From: Paenibacillus montanisoli
Lineage (GTDB): Bacteria; Bacillota; Bacilli; Paenibacillales; Paenibacillaceae
Length of the DNA stretch: 64,000 bases
Assembly (NCBI RefSeq): GCF_003268025.1
Contig: NZ_QLUW01000001.1
Span: 806,001 to 870,000 of the forward strand
Direction of reading: 5' to 3'
Position 1 is the first letter of the stretch, and the number at the start of each line of letters is the position of its first letter. Of this stretch, positions 63,210 to 64,000 are shown piece after piece. The notes under the pieces were generated by a model. The model did no database searches and was not told where the DNA came from. It worked only from the letters and a program-made list of their open reading frames with translations. Made by a program: the position numbers and the translations under genes.

Positions 63210-64000
63210 ATGGCAACGACAACAAGCAAACAAAACGCAAGGCGCGTAAAGCGCGGCGGATTAGAGAAGCAAAACATCATGATTCTGTATGTTTTCCTAG
63301 TCCCTGCGCTTGTCCTTACTTTCATCTTCGCGTATCTGCCGATGTTCTCCAACTACATCGCGTTTCTGGACTATGATTTCAATAAAGGCTGGTTCGGCTT
63401 CGGAAGTGAATTCGTCGGCTTCGACAATTTCGAGAAGTTTCTGACGGACGAGAAATTCTATAAGCTCATCGGCCGTACGCTTCTTTATAGCGTGACCATG
63501 ATGGTCGCGACGTTCCCGGCCCCGCTTATTTTCGCGCTGCTGCTAAACGAGCTTCGCGGCGACCGGTTCAAGAAGATCGTGCAGACGACATCGTATATTC
63601 CCCACTTCGTATCGTGGGTTACGGTTGCCGGCCTGTTCTATATGTTCCTTACCGTTGATCCGACGGGTATCATCAATAACATTCGCCAAATGTTCGATCC
63701 GGCGGCAGAGCGCATTTCTTACATGCAGGATGCCAAGAACTTCCTGCCGGTGCTTGTTATCTCGGAAGTTTGGAAAGAAACTGGCTGGGGGACGATCCTC
63801 TACCTTGCTGCGCTGACGAGCATTGATCCACAGCAATATGAAGCGGCTCAAGTGGACGGCGCAAGCCGCTGGCAGCGTCTTATTTATGTCACTTTGCCTG
63901 GCCTCGTGCCAACGATGTGCATCCTGTTGATTTTCTCGCTGAGCGGTTTGCTGGCGACGAACTTCGACCAAGTGTTCAACCTGCAAAATAAAATGATCCG
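63210..64000 (+). CDS. LplB-like sugar ABC transporter permease (partial)
   Basis: 263 residues are visible from ATG 63210 (after TAGGAGGAT); the gene runs off the window. The N-terminal signature QNIMILYVFLVPALVLTFIF with AYLPMFSNYIAFLDYDF, and YIPHFVSWVTVAGLFYMFLT, is that of LplB-type permeases for oligosaccharides (such as polygalacturonate or xylan fragments) in Paenibacillus. The EAA loop EAAQVDGASRWQRLIYVTLP is complete. A YtcP-like partner permease and a binding protein are expected just outside the window. The promoter carries the local LacI operator. Confidence 0.92.
   Translation, partial: MATTTSKQNARRVKRGGLEKQNIMILYVFLVPALVLTFIFAYLPMFSNYIAFLDYDFNKGWFGFGSEFVGFDNFEKFLTDEKFYKLIGRTLLYSVTMMVATFPAPLIFALLLNELRGDRFKKIVQTTSYIPHFVSWVTVAGLFYMFLTVDPTGIINNIRQMFDPAAERISYMQDAKNFLPVLVISEVWKETGWGTILYLAALTSIDPQQYEAAQVDGASRWQRLIYVTLPGLVPTMCILLIFSLSGLLATNFDQVFNLQNKMI

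Overview
The window looks like chromosome from a spore-forming Firmicute of the Paenibacillus/Cohnella type. It has moderately high GC, strong GGAGG ribosome binding sites, two gerA-gerB-gerC germinant receptor loci, OmpR/LytS-style regulators, and many glycoside hydrolases, sugar ABC importers and Gfo/Idh/MocA oxidoreductases. I saw no rRNA, tRNA, IS element, prophage or CRISPR array.

Region 1 (1-18 kb): the end of a DUF5054-like gene, meso-diaminopimelate dehydrogenase, germinant receptor locus 1 (its A subunit broken by two 1-base frameshifts), a LysR regulator divergent from a pentose-phosphate operon (zwf-tkt-tal), a secreted Hcp-like protein, an intact germinant receptor locus 2, and a two-component system followed by a secreted two-repeat protein. 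Both receptor loci carry a CATAATA box of the forespore sigma-G type.

Region 2 (18-25 kb): a LacI regulator, a GH78 rhamnosidase-like enzyme, a soluble histidine kinase, and between them a chimeric gene that joins the 5' end and upstream region of the LacI gene to the 3' kinase core and terminator of the neighbouring kinase gene. Both parental copies are still present.

Region 3 (25-37 kb): glycan and sugar-acid catabolism. It holds an AraC regulator, a GHL6-type hydrolase, two xylose-isomerase-like TIM barrels, two FCD-type GntR regulators, an ApnO-like dehydrogenase, an unknown 646-residue probable alpha/alpha-barrel protein and an SDR. It also holds a roughly 950 bp array of about 18.6 copies of a 51 bp repeat directly upstream of the second GntR gene, whose promoter carries a perfect 12-5-12 inverted repeat.

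Region 4 (37-64 kb): a carbohydrate utilisation island probably run by one LacI repressor. GAAACGTTTC operators sit at three promoters: before a DMT transporter/PhyH/Gfo-Idh-MocA/TIM-barrel/GH3 operon, before the lacI gene itself, and before an LplB-like permease at the right edge. The central operon encodes a lipoprotein solute-binding protein, a 1044-residue solute-binding protein with extra N-terminal domains, two complete permease pairs, an NHL-repeat/Yip1-like membrane protein and a DUF5696 protein, followed by two Gfo/Idh/MocA enzymes, a TIM barrel and a GH35 enzyme. No ABC ATPase is encoded, so a shared MsmX-type ATPase is presumed. The layout suggests binding and import of a complex glycoside, followed by hydrolytic (GH3, GH35) and perhaps oxidative (Gfo/Idh/MocA plus TIM-barrel) processing.
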